Assembly: GCA_030704615.1 (NCBI GenBank)
Contig: CM060732.1
Coordinates: forward strand, 59,751,053-59,811,052
DNA: 60,000 nucleotides
From: Takakia lepidozioides
Taxonomy: Eukaryota > Streptophyta > Takakiopsida > Takakiales > Takakiaceae
Direction: 5' to 3'
The stretch's first letter is position 1. Every line of letters begins with the position of its first letter. Positions 45,930 to 56,898 of the stretch are shown here, in pieces. The notes beneath the pieces were generated by a model. That model was given only the letters and a program-made list of their open reading frames with translations. It had not been told where the DNA came from and made no database searches. Both the position numbers and the translations under genes were made by a program.

Positions 45930-46530
45930 AAGGCATATACATAAATGGGTTCATCCATTGGATGACCTCATCCATCTATCTTTAATGAAGCACTTGTGTC
46001 AATGGAATGACACAAAGTGCAAAAAGTTAAAAAATTCAAAAAGTTTCTTTAGGGTTGCCCACGTTCAGCCGTGAACACAGTGTAGTGTGAATGCAGGGGA
46101 GTGATATTGAAATTTTTGTTGTTACTTGTTCAGATTCTGCATTTCTACAAGACAGGGGCTTTGATACCAGTGGGAAAGAAGTTGAGCTATCCCTGTGAGT
46201 TTATTTCATCCATTGAATGGACAGATTTTCTCCCTGATCTATCATCCCAACGATGGCGGAGTACTTCCATACTTTCCAGGTTATTTCAAGAGTTGAGAAA
46301 AGGATTTTCGCCTGGATGGAAGTGGGTAAGCTATGAAACAATGGATTTTTCATCCACTGGATGAATGAAGTTCATCCATGTTCTAGGAACATCATGGGAA
46401 CGTTGGAACGCTCGACCAGGATATAGCCTAAGTACCTGCGATTTTCATCCATCCATGATTTATCATCCATGAAGATGAACGTATGGTCATGTGTGTTTTT
46501 CATCCAAGAGATGAATGAACTTCATCTGTG
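45930..46530. repeat. CATCCA-rich segment
   Basis: CATCCA, or its complement TGGATG, appears many times in both orientations (for example TTCATCCATTGGATGA at about 45950, TTTCATCCACTGGATGA at about 46349). Many could form short hairpins. No coding function is apparent. Confidence 0.6.
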
Positions 46531-48519
46531 AGCGATGGCGGGGAATGCCCTACGGGGTGCTATGAGCAGAAGAACGAGCAAGAGTGTGTGTAGCAGGGAG
46601 CGTAGGAAGGAAAACACTTAGTGGATTCTGCTGCGGGCAATAGAATGAGCAGGGAGAGTAGGCAGGGACACAAAGAGCAGATTCAGCTCTATGTTAATGG
46701 TACCGCCATCTTCTTGGTAATGATCGATTTCTGGGAGATTACCTTACGTACAGAACGTCGTGGCATGCGGTGCAGCAGTCAGTTAAGGGGCGATGCTTGG
46801 TAGGGTGTGCAGCTGCAGGCGGTGCTGCCTCTTTCGTTATGATGATTTGTTTTAGAAAGATCAAGTTACGGGGGAGACCACTTGGTGTGTTGTGCAAGTA
46901 CAGGTGAAGGGAAGCGGTGCCGCACGGCTTTATGATTCTTACTTGATAAAGATGACCTCAAAGGAGAAGCAGAGTGGGTAATGAATCGGATCACATGTAA
47001 GATAGGGTTCGTAGGCATGTGAATATGCCGAGCAAGGCAATCTGTTTATGACAAGACAGAACGAGTTCTCTGTGTTTTTTTTGTTTATCTTGCTGTAGGC
47101 CTCTGGTTAGAGGTAGTGATGAAGGAGATGAGGGCAGAAGGCAATGGCAGCATGGTAAATTGGGCTGCAACCAGTAGGAGATAAGGAAGGAAAGGGAAGC
47201 ACAATAACCTAAGTGTGTGGTGTTGCCAAGGACTATGACAACGATGGAGTACTGGCGGGCATAACGGCTGAGCGATACCAACCTGTTTATGACGATCAGA
47301 TGCGGGTAACATATTTCTGGTTTTGATTATAGTTTAGGCATGTAAATAGTAGTGGTGATGAAGGAAGGGGCGGAAAGGACTGGCGGTGTGGTGATCCGTG
47401 CTGTTGATCGTGGAAATTAGGTCCTGTCGAGTTGTTGAATTTATGACGGGCTGCTGAGGCGGTTGTGAAAGATTTTAGCACCATAGAGTAATGTATGATG
47501 TCTTTCTGGGTGCGCTAGTATGGCAGTGACAACGGCAGATGAGATCGAGCTGGCAGCAGAAGCGAGGAAGGGGGATGAACCGACAGATGGACATCCACCG
47601 CTTAAGGGAGGATATAAGAACAGCTAAGTGCGATGATTTGGAGGCTTCTTTTTCTTTTTACTTAGGATAGATGTTGTTGAAATTTCCGGTTGATGCTCTC
47701 AAGTTAGCATGAGGGAAATGATACATTTTTGAAAAATGGAATGGAGGGACTGTCTGAACTTCAAACCAGGGAGATGTAGAGAGAAAGGGAGGTGATGGAA
47801 GTGTAGATTGGTATGCTGACTGAGGGGATTCAATTCTCCAATCCCTCAGTCACAGAGTGTGTTGTCTTGAGCTTGCTTTTCATATTCTGGTTCCAGCATT
47901 GTGAGTCTGGGATCAACTTTGCATTGGGGTTTTCATGCCAATAAGATCTGCAGAGAACTTGCTATAGGGTAGAAATAAGAAGGAGTTGCTGGATAGTATC
48001 ATGGATTGGGAATGAGGGCTCTATCTGTCAAGAGTTAGGGTCTGGTACAGCACCAGCATGCACCAAGTAGTGGGATGCATTTGGTGAATACTTTACAATC
48101 TGATGGTTGTTCATGCTTTACATATAGTTGCAGTAGGGATTCTCTTGCTTGATGTTGGGTTATCAGATGCATAGGGCCCTAGAAACTTATCAATGGGTGC
48201 CTGAGTGCAAGCTAAGGTCTTAATTTATTTGTGGGATGCACAGTACTTAGATAAGAAGGGGTAACTACTGACTGACAAGCTGATTGCTGCTGCAAATAGT
48301 CAAAGATAAGGAGGGACTCTGTTTTGGTGAGGAGACGGGACTAAGGAAGGATGTGGTGTATGCTTGTGATTTCAAGGATGATTTCTACAAAGGGCCCCAC
48401 TGGATATCAAGAAGTAAACTTCTTTTGAGCCCATCACAAGTTTGCCTTCATTGGAATTGTCTCTCATCTTTCTTATTTCACACTGTAGCTCAACTTTAGG
48501 GCTGGAGACATGATACTGC
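46531..48519. other. Non-coding interior of the 45.6-51.1 kb repeat segment
   Basis: No frame longer than about 100 codons and no protein motif was found. Purine-rich GGGAG and GTAGG sequence is common. It lies between the TATGACTA clusters and may be the body of a non-autonomous element. Confidence 0.4.
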
Positions 48520-50385
48520 CACTGTGACAACATGAAAGTATCCAAAAACACGTAACAGAGATGAGGAGAAGCTGTGGATGAATACTTTTCTGACCCAAGT
48601 CAATGCTGGGACACCGAGGCAAAAGGTGAATGCTTGATACAGGAGAGTAGTAGACGCAATTCAGTATAGGAACTAGTGTAATAAGCTGAGTTGGGTGTTT
48701 TGTAGAACAAATCTAGCTGTCATTATCAGCTGCAAGAGACAAAAAGGTGAATGCCTGTTGGACTACAGAGAGAAGCAGATGCAATATAGAATTGGAACTA
48801 CTATTATAAGAGGGCTTGGGTGTTTGTTGGAAGAACTTCACGCCGTCAGTGTCAGCTGCTAGTAGCAAAGCTGAGGATATATTTATGATTTGTACATAGG
48901 CAGGGATATATAGCTGAAGGACCAGGGATAGAGGTCCAGATTTATCCAAGAGGGCCAGATTCCAAACACAAGATTACTTATAATTCCCTGTGGATCAATA
49001 GCTACAAGTGGATAGATGGTCAACTGGAAACAGCAGCGGCAGCAGCACAATTGATAGAACAAGGCACTGCTGATGAAGTTACCTTCTTCAACACATTTCG
49101 CCCTGTTTTTCCTGCTATCAGAGTCGTCCCTGAATTTTGATGTTGAATTCTACAAGGTAGCTGAGGAGAAGCTCTGGAAGGAATACGTTTAAGACCCCAG
49201 TCAATGGTGGAACAATCGAGGCAAAAAGGTGAATGTCTGTTGGAAGCAGACGCAAATCAGCATAGGAATTAATGTGACAAGTAGGGTTGGGGTGTTTGCT
49301 GGAACAATTCTAGACTGTCATTGTCAGCTGCTAGCAGCCTATTGATAAAATCAGGCACTGGTAATCAAGGCACCTTCTTCAACACAATTCACCCTGTTTT
49401 TCCCTCTAATCGGAATCGGCCCTCATGTTGAATTCTGCAAGTTAGCTGGTTGAGTGAACCTTTGATAGTTTGGAGTGACTTTGACATGATACTGTCAATG
49501 TGACAACATGAAAGTATCCACATGTAACAAAGGCGAGGAGAAGCTATGGAATGAATTCTTTCTGACCCCAGTCAATGGTGAGACAATCGAGGCAAAAAAG
49601 TGAATGCCTGATGGATTACAGAGAGTAGCATATGCTATTAAGCATATGAACTAGTGTGGTAAGTAGGGTTGGGGTGTTTGCTTGAACAATTCTGGGCTGT
49701 CATTGTCAGCTGCTAGCAGCAAGGCAAGGATGTATGCATGATTTGTGCAGAGGTATGGATAGCTGAAGGGGCAGGGATAGAGTGTGGGTCCAGATTTCAT
49801 CCAAGAGGGCTGGATTTCAAGCTCCAGATTACCTATAATTCCATATAAAATTAGGCACTGGTAATCAAGGTACCTTCTTCAACACAATTCACCTTGTTTT
49901 TCCCTCTAATCAGAAATCGATCCTAAATTTTCATGTTGAATTCTGCAAGTTAGCTGGTTGAGTGAACCTTTGATAGTTTGGAGTGACTTTGACATGAAAC
50001 TGCCAATGTGACAACAGGAAAGTGTCCAAAAACAGGTAACAGAGACGAGGAGAAGCTGTGGAATGAATACTTTCTGACTCCAATCAATGGTGGGACAATC
50101 GAGGCAAAAAGGTGAATGCCTACTGGATTACAAAGAGTAGCAGATGCCATTGAGCATATGAACTAGTGTGATAAGTTGAGTTGGGTGTTTCCTCTAGAGA
50201 ACAAATCTAGGCTGTCATTGTCAGCTGCTAGTAGCAAAGCAAGGATGTATGCATGATTTGTGTAGAAGCATGGATAGCTGAAGGAGCAGGGATAGAGTGT
50301 GGGTCCAGATTCATCCAAGAAGGTTGGATTTCAAGCTCCAGATTACCTATGATTCCCTGTGGAAGGATAGCTACAAGAAACCTAC
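48520..50385. repeat. Four-unit imperfect tandem array
   Basis: Units are anchored by GAGGAGAAGCT at 48563, 49163, 49535 and 50047. Each continues with CAATCGAGGCAAAA(A)GGTGAATG (variable), GTTGGGGTGTTTG and CTGTCATTGTCAGCTGCTAG. Unit lengths vary (about 600, 372 and 512 bp) through internal deletions. The two best-preserved units also share GATAGTTTGGAGTGACTTTG. The array is non-coding. Confidence 0.85.
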
Positions 50386-50944
50386 GTAGATGGTCAATTT
50401 CTTGTTGCGGTAGTGCTTAGCAACATCGTGCTTGAAGAATGAAGTATATTTTGGGAATATATATAGGCAGACTAGTTGAAACACCATTTGAGTGTCTGAT
50501 GTATTAACATCCAATATCGTTCGAAGGTGCAATGTCCTCTGAGGTTGTGTTGTGGTGTTTCTATGGATGACATGTTTGATTGTAGTTACGTCTTTCATGT
50601 TGTATCATGTTGTTGTTTCTGCCAGTCTATGCAACAGGGTTGGTGGTAGAATACTTTGCCACTCTTTGCAACTACCAACAGGGTTGGGGGTCGATTCGTT
50701 GGTCATTGAAAGATTAATGCATGTTCTCTTTCCCTGCATAGGGGTTGTGTCTTGGTATAGATGGCCTTTCCTCTTTGCCAATTGTTGTGCTTATGAGAGC
50801 TCCACAAAGTTAAATTTCATTTTAATTTAATTTAATTTAATATCTAAATTAGTCATTTAAAATTAAATAACATTTAATAAATTGCAAAATCTACATGATC
50901 AACACGTGTCCGTCACACATGCTCCAACGAGACCACGTGCCATC
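50386..50944. other. Unique and AT-rich sequence before the right cluster
   Basis: No gene is recognised. A TTTAATTTAATTTAA run lies near 50820-50845. Confidence 0.4.
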
Positions 50945-51140
50945 TGTATTGTTGTAGTGATATAGTCATACCCATAGTCGTGTAGTCATAAAGATATGAC
51001 TACTCCACTGCACCATCAGGTGATGATTACATATGTCAATGCCCAAGGATCCCACGTGTCACGCAGAGGCCTCTCCATGTAGGCGCAACGTTGTAGTGAT
51101 TTAGTCGTAACCTCAGTCATAACTTTCAGTTGTGTAGTTA
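50945..51140. repeat. Right cluster of TATGACTA motifs, inverted
   Basis: TGTAGTGATATAGTCATA (50953-50970) is the inverse of TATGACTACATCACTACA at 45901-45918 with one mismatch. A second, diverged copy lies at 51093-51112. TAGTCATAA and TATGACTAC also occur between them. These are the expected partners of the left cluster in an inverted arrangement. Confidence 0.65.
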
Positions 51141-51640
51141 TATTTGTTAACCCTATTTTAACTAATTCTAGACTTTTGGCTTAAATCCGGACCAAACTTA
51201 ATATGTATTTGAATTAAAATTAATTCAAAATTTGTTAATAATATCTTGGATAGTGTGATTGAACTTTGTGAAATTACAAGTGATGTCATACTTGCTTAAA
51301 AATGTAACATATAAGATGTCCATTTGACATTGAAGTGCTTGTGAAGTTGCAGTGTAACTCAACAATTCATTGAACGTCGACTGGGAAGTCAAATGATGTA
51401 ATATTACATTATGTTACAATCACAATAAACAAATGTGTCGAATCCAACATGGGATAGACTCATAGTACTCTATCATACTTAATATAAGTTGATAGTAATT
51501 TTGATTGAATCTTCATGTTGACAAGCACAATATTCATAGACAATGCCATTGGAATGATGTATTGGGTGTGAGAGGGGCAGTAAAATATTAAAATAGCGTG
51601 AACATTAGGAAGATGACCTACTAGGGCAGTAAAATAAGGT
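51141..51640. other. AT-rich flank, no gene
   Basis: AT-rich sequence without frames or repeats of note. It separates the right TATGACTA cluster from the TTTAGGG-rich satellite. Confidence 0.4.
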
Positions 51641-52800
51641 TTGGGGTGTAACTAGATATATTAAGTGCAATAAGGTCCAAGTTTGTGGTGATTCGGAGAA
51701 GGGTTTAGGGTTTTAAAGGGTTTAGGATAGAAAGAGAGAAACAAATATGGACGACTCTAAACCGAATATAAAAATGTAAGGGGAATTTGATATCTATGTA
51801 ATCATTCTATCATACGTTATCCAACTTGAAAATTAAAGAAAACATTAAGAGAATGATACAAATTTTACAAGAGGTAACATGGTAGTACAAGAAGGTTTGG
51901 AGTTTATTATTAGTAGGGTACTACACTAAGGTTTTTGGTATATGGTAAAAGTAATGGTTTAGGGTGCTAAGGGTCACGCTTAAGCTTGGGGTAAGAATTA
52001 TTAAGGGAAGGGTAAGGGTTTAGGGTTTGGATTTAGGGTAGAAAGAGACAAACAAATATGTAAGACTCACACATGGTAGTACAATAACTTGGTTTGGAGT
52101 GTAAGTAGGGTAGTACACTAACATGGTTTTTGGTATATTATGGTAAGAGTACTAATGGTTTAGGGTAGTAAGTGTCAGGCTTAAGCTTAGGGTAAGGATT
52201 AAGGCCAGGATAAAGGAATGGGTAAGGATTTAGGGTTTGGATTTAGGGTAGTTCAAAAGGACAAACAAATATAGAAGACTCACACATGGTAGTACAATAA
52301 CTTGGTTTGGAGTGTAAGTAGGGTAATACACTAACCTGGTTTTTGGTATATGGTAAGAGTACTAATGGTTTAGGGTAGTAAGTGTCAGGCTTAAGCTTAG
52401 GGTAAGGATTAAGGCCAGGGTAAAGGAATGGGTTAGGATTTAGGGTTTGGATTTAGGGTAGTTCAAAGGGACAAACAAATATAGAAGATTCACACATGGT
52501 AGTACAATAACTTGGTTTGGAGTGTAAGTAGGGTAGTACACTAACCTGGTTTTTGGTATATGATAAGAGTAATGGTTTAAGGTAGTAAGTGTCAGGCTTA
52601 ATCTTAGGGTAAGGATTAAGGCCAGGGTAAGGGTTTAGGGTTTGGATTTATGGGAGTACACAAAGGTTTTTTGTATATGGTAAGAGTAATAGTTTAGGGT
52701 ACTAAGTGTCCGGCTTAAGCCTATGGAAGGGTTAAGAGAAGGGTAAAACGAAGGGTAAGGATTTAGAGATGATGGTAAAGGTATAAATGGACAAACAAAT
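51640..52800. repeat. About 210-bp satellite with TTTAGGG motifs
   Basis: Units are marked by ACAAACAAATAT at about 52048, 52261, 52471 and 52791 (spacing 213, 210, 320), with a more diverged unit from about 51690. Each unit carries CACATGGTAGTACAATAAC, GGTTTTTGGTATAT and several TTTAGGG heptamers, the common plant telomere repeat. The heptamers are not in perfect tandem. This is a local satellite, not a chromosome end. Confidence 0.85.
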
Positions 52801-53311
52801 ATAGAAGACTCGCACTCACTAGAGCGAGACATTGCAAAAAAACATTTAGACCGGATTGGAAAAGAAAGAATCCAGGGGTTGTGCCAACATTTTTTTTTGG
52901 GGTGCATTGTTTGTTTTGTAAGCCAGAATCCCCCATGTCACGAATATATGTAGATGAACAGAATGTACAGCAGTGCAGAGTCCAACACAGCAGAAGGAAA
53001 ATAGATGAACGTCCACTGCCCACTCGAGGTTCATTGCGACAGAAAAAGAAGACATGAAGGATCACCCAACGCAAACACGAAGGGAAAGAAGCGTAAAGAA
53101 AATTTTATATCTTAAAATAAAAGACCGGAAATAACCTCAACATTTAGTCCATGGATGGAAAATGGTTTGCAAGAAGGAAACCTTCAGGTATCTGGCTGAA
53201 GGTTAGCAACCTCCAAATTCGCGCGCGCCTTCACTGCTTCCACCGCTGTAATTCTCTTGGTGCTATTTCTTGTCATATTTTTTCGTGGCGGCATTGTCCA
53301 CACGACATTGT
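52801..53311. other. 3' flank of the DUF7869-type gene
   Basis: No gene or clear terminal repeat was seen. The reading frame of the DUF7869-type gene ends at 53312, and nothing matching its other flank was recognised. Confidence 0.4.
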
Positions 53312-56300
53312 TCACGTGGATCCATTGAGCAGGATCTGACGGGTTGTACTCCCAAACTTTTGACCAACAGTCCCTGTAAAGTCTGAGGGGTTACCTCTTT
53401 TCTTCGGTCTCCACCACTTCACCTTCACCTTCTTAAAATTAGGATCTTCCCTTTCTCGGATGACATCTGAAATTGCCATTCCCATCCAGATCGGGCACGT
53501 CGTTGGGTCATGAGGGCGAACGAGCACAAAAAACCCTTTCTCAATATCCTTGAACGGATTCAAGGGTATCCTTGGACGCTCACACCTAGGGCCACAGTAA
53601 GGTTCTGGAACTTCATCCTCATCTTCTTCCAGTATCTGTGGCTGGATGTCATCCCTCCGATGGTTTGAAAACCAATTTGTTTTCGGCGAAAATCCCTCAA
53701 GAAGCTGAATACGATCCGGAATGTCCTGCATTGGCTTATCAAGTTCGGCGAGAATATTTCCCCAGTATTGGTTATATTGTTCCATTACACCCCGGTAATG
53801 ATCGTCAAGCAACATTCATTTGGTCCAAAAATCTTTGTATTTCTTAATACCATTTTTTATGAATGACTGTTTTTCTGAGGAGTCGTCCCCGACTCCCCAT
53901 ATCGGTCTTCTTGGAACGACATCTGGGTCTCCTTCAGGGAGATATGGAGTCCCATCAGGATTGGACTTCCACATCGTAACGCTGGAGTTTGTAGGAAGCC
54001 ACTCCGAATCCGTAGCTGCTTCTTGTACTTCATAACGGGCCAGCCATCCGCATCTTTAAAAAATCGAAAGATGTGCATCTCTGAGATCCCCACCAAAGCC
54101 TCCTTTCCATCATCAATACAACCCTTAACAAACTTCTTGAAGTCGGAAATCTCCTGTATGATTTGAGGAATGAATTGCATATCTTGGGGGATCATGAATG
54201 ACCTCATCAAATCCGGAAGAATGTAGGTGTTGCGTTCCTTTAGCTTCTTCGAGAGATAGCTAAAGAATCCGTCAATATCCTCATGGATGTGCCCGACCAT
54301 GAGAAAACCAAGCTGGATCTCTTCAAAGACATTTTTGGCAGTGAGGAAGGATATGAAAGCAAGCATCCATCTGTTCTTATTGTCCTTGGAGGAGTTGTCC
54401 ATCTGCAAATAAAGTCGTCTAGGAAGTGGTCGAGCACCACGTTTATCGTGCGGCCTGCAGGGTTTCACAGCCTTCAAACATCTCGATTTATCTCTCATGA
54501 GCGTTTCAAAAAAATCATTTTGAACTTCAGTGTCGAAAATGTTCATGGATTCTCGGCATGTCGGCTTTTCCAATTGGCGCAGGCACCGAGCCAGCGACAC
54601 AATTGTGAAGTTTGAATTGTCTTTCCAAAAAAAGGAAAATTGAGCGTAAGCTCCATCTCCGTGTCCGTGCGTAACCATTCCTGTCAATGAGACAGGCAAC
54701 TGACCCAATCCGGAGACCATCTTGTTCGTCGTCTGTATCCTCGAAATAGCCGTTTTCCTATGATCCATCTTATCATGAATAATACATAGGAACTCCTCCG
54801 GAACCATAACAGACTCATTCCTCCAGCTATGGTACAGCCTTCTGCATGACTCTTGATGCCTCAAGTGCAAATCAAGCGCCCGCTTATGTGCGACCTGTTC
54901 GGAACTTCTCTTAATCGACTTCTTGATCAAGTCCTTGAACATCTCGCATTCTGTGCACTTAGCAAAGGTGCTTCCTGTTTTCCGAACCTCCACGTTAGGA
55001 AGTATTCGATTCCGTATACGGCTTATAGCTGGCTGCGAGACTCCTTTCAAACCGAGCAGTCTGTTTGTCTGCACCCCAATTCCCCAACAATGTCAACATC
55101 CACTGGGCAGTGGAGGTTCTACAAAGTGGAAGAACAAGAAAGCATGATGGCATCAAAAAGAATAAAATCATTCACAGTATTTTGAAAAACGAAAGGGGAC
55201 AACGAATAAAAGTCACCTCGTTGGACTCCTCTCGAATTCTCTTCCAGTTCATTTCGGGTGGCAAAATTCTCAAAGTATCCCGACGTCCCTCTCCAATGCA
55301 ACATGTTTTGTGAGGCATAAGGTCAGTATTGGCATTGATAATGGACATAATGCTCCCCTCTGCCTGGAGTGTCCCTGGTCGCGGCCGCTTGACGCCACGA
55401 TTTCCGTGGAAAGATGACAAACAACCCTCTTTACTGAGCTTTTTGTACTCCATGTACGTTGACCTTCCAATTCCGTGTATTATCCACCATGCTTTCTCGC
55501 AAACATCAACACCTTCTATCGTAATATACCACCTGCGCGATGACCCATCCATAATGTGAAGTCGTTTTGAAACATTCAATCCAAGTTCTCTCTTCTCATC
55601 GAATGACGAACCCCAAAATGCAGTACGAATTGCCAAGGTTTTTCTCCAATCAAAATACTGGCAGCACTGAAGCTTGCAGCAAGGTTTGCTGCTCACCGAC
55701 CTCACTTCATCCAAAGTGAGATTTTTCTTGCACCTTTTTGAGTCCTCCATATTGGATGGATTTTTCTTCCTAGTAAAATGCCTGTATGCTGCTTTCAATA
55801 CGCTTGTACCATGGTCGTCATTCTCCATGTCACTGCATGGTCGTAGGAAATTTTCGAGATCAACGGAGAGTATCCGGCCATTTTCAAGAAGTCTTGTTTT
55901 TGTTAACGGCCATTTCACAATCGACATGAGTGAACCGGACTCTCTAGAGATTGTTCTGGTGACCAGAACCCCAACATCGTCCTCTCCGAGTTTGTCATTC
56001 AGAATGATCTCGTTAGGAATGCATGCTTGAATTCGGCCTTTGAACAGGGCGTTTCCGTCCTCCCCAAGAAGAAGACACTGCAAGTTTCTCCAACATTCTC
56101 TCCCCAGACCTGCAGGCAGATCCCCCCCAGTCTCACCATTGGACGGAATATCATTGCTTTTAGTGCTTTGTCCTTGATAATCACTACCTTCTGTGATGGA
56201 ATGACATCCTGGGTTTCTCGGGGATGATGAATCCATAGTTTCATGCGTGCGAACACATGACACGTCCCACACAACTGGAGTCCCAATCGCCTCCTTCAAT

Positions 56301-56435
56301 GTATCAGCATCCATGTGTCGATAAGGCAGAGGACATGAGCCGAATGCGTCATCACAAAAGATCAGGGTAACTGAAATGGTGGACGAACACAAGTGGTGTC
56401 CGTGGCAAGTTCCATCCCCAGAAACATTCAGGCCA
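53312..56435 (-). pseudogene. DUF7869-type protein, probably mobile-element encoded
   Basis: A single minus-strand gene of about 1,000 codons. Exon 1 (about 56435-55217) holds a Cys-rich motif CCKLQCCQYFDW, then TRxxFW-type sequence and GIGRSTYMEYKKL. An in-phase 148-bp intron (55069-55216, GT/AG) follows. Exon 2 carries KCTECEMFKDLIKK, EFLCIIHDKMDHRKTA, VSLTGMVTHGHGDGAYAQF, LYLQMDNSSKDNKNR and GFLMVGHIHEDIDGFFS, the signature of the DUF7869 family as I recall it. A frameshift near 54040 and an in-frame TGA just before 53815 break the C-terminal part (FWTK, then MLLDDHYRGVMEQYNQYWG). The N-terminus abuts gypsy sequence without a convincing ATG and is probably truncated. Conserved Asp, His and Asn residues suggest an enzyme. 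A DDE-like transposase is my inference and not established. Confidence 0.72.
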
Positions 56436-56768
56436 ACCACTAGGCTACAACTAGTCAGTCACTAGGCTGCCACTATGCTGTCCACTATGGCAGTCACTAG
56501 TCCACACAATCGCCCCCCTAGCTGGTGCTTAGGTCCCTCTAAGTCCAGGTAGCCACAAGATGTGATAGTGACCATAGCCTCACTAAGTCCTCTACCACTA
56601 TCCCTACTACACTCAAACTCGATAGATGAAGAGGCTGGGTGCAAGAGTTGCCCCATCGTTAGTCGCCATCTTGCAACCTGTGAACTTGAGCTTGGGATCT
56701 CATGTATTGACTCCTATGAGCTTGGCCTCCCATGTCTTGTTAGCTGCCTCCAGTCATGTCCACTGCCA
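56436..56768 (-). other. 3' non-coding end of gypsy E, possible LTR start
   Basis: Downstream of the gypsy stop on the minus strand lies a G-rich tract (AGGGGGGCGAT) followed by TGTGTGGACTAGTGAC at about 56506. This could be a polypurine tract and LTR start. Only about 70 bp of CCTAGTG-rich sequence remain before the DUF7869-type frame begins, so any LTR is truncated. Confidence 0.4.
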
Positions 56769-56898
56769 CTATCCCAAGCAGTGTGGACACAACCAATCTC
56801 CGTCAGGAACCTTCTCAAGAGGTGGTGTCAAGCATCCCATATGCCAACCCCTTGGGCATCGATCACACACTAGCATTGGCAGACCCACAGAGCATGCA
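56769..56898 (-). pseudogene. PHD finger at the C-terminus of gypsy E polyprotein
   Basis: Minus-strand codons give CMLCGS at 56881-56898. After a one-frame shift they give MLVCDRC, PRGWHMGCLTPPL and VPDGDWLCPHC, ending in TAG at 56769-56771. The C-x2-C ... C-x2-C-x4-H-x2-C ... W-x-C-x2-C pattern is a canonical C4HC3 PHD finger. It follows the post-integrase segment in the same orientation, in the place where chromoviruses carry a chromodomain. PHD fingers read histone H3 tails, so a role in target-site choice is inferred. Confidence 0.8.

Noticed and set aside
45912-50959. Precise CACTA transposon with CACTACA termini
   Set aside because: The 3-bp flanks (CAT and ATA) do not match as a target duplication, and the inverted similarity extends outside the CACTACA motifs.
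51640-52800. True telomere
   Set aside because: TTTAGGG copies are scattered inside a 210-bp unit, not in long perfect tandem, and genes and TEs continue on both sides.
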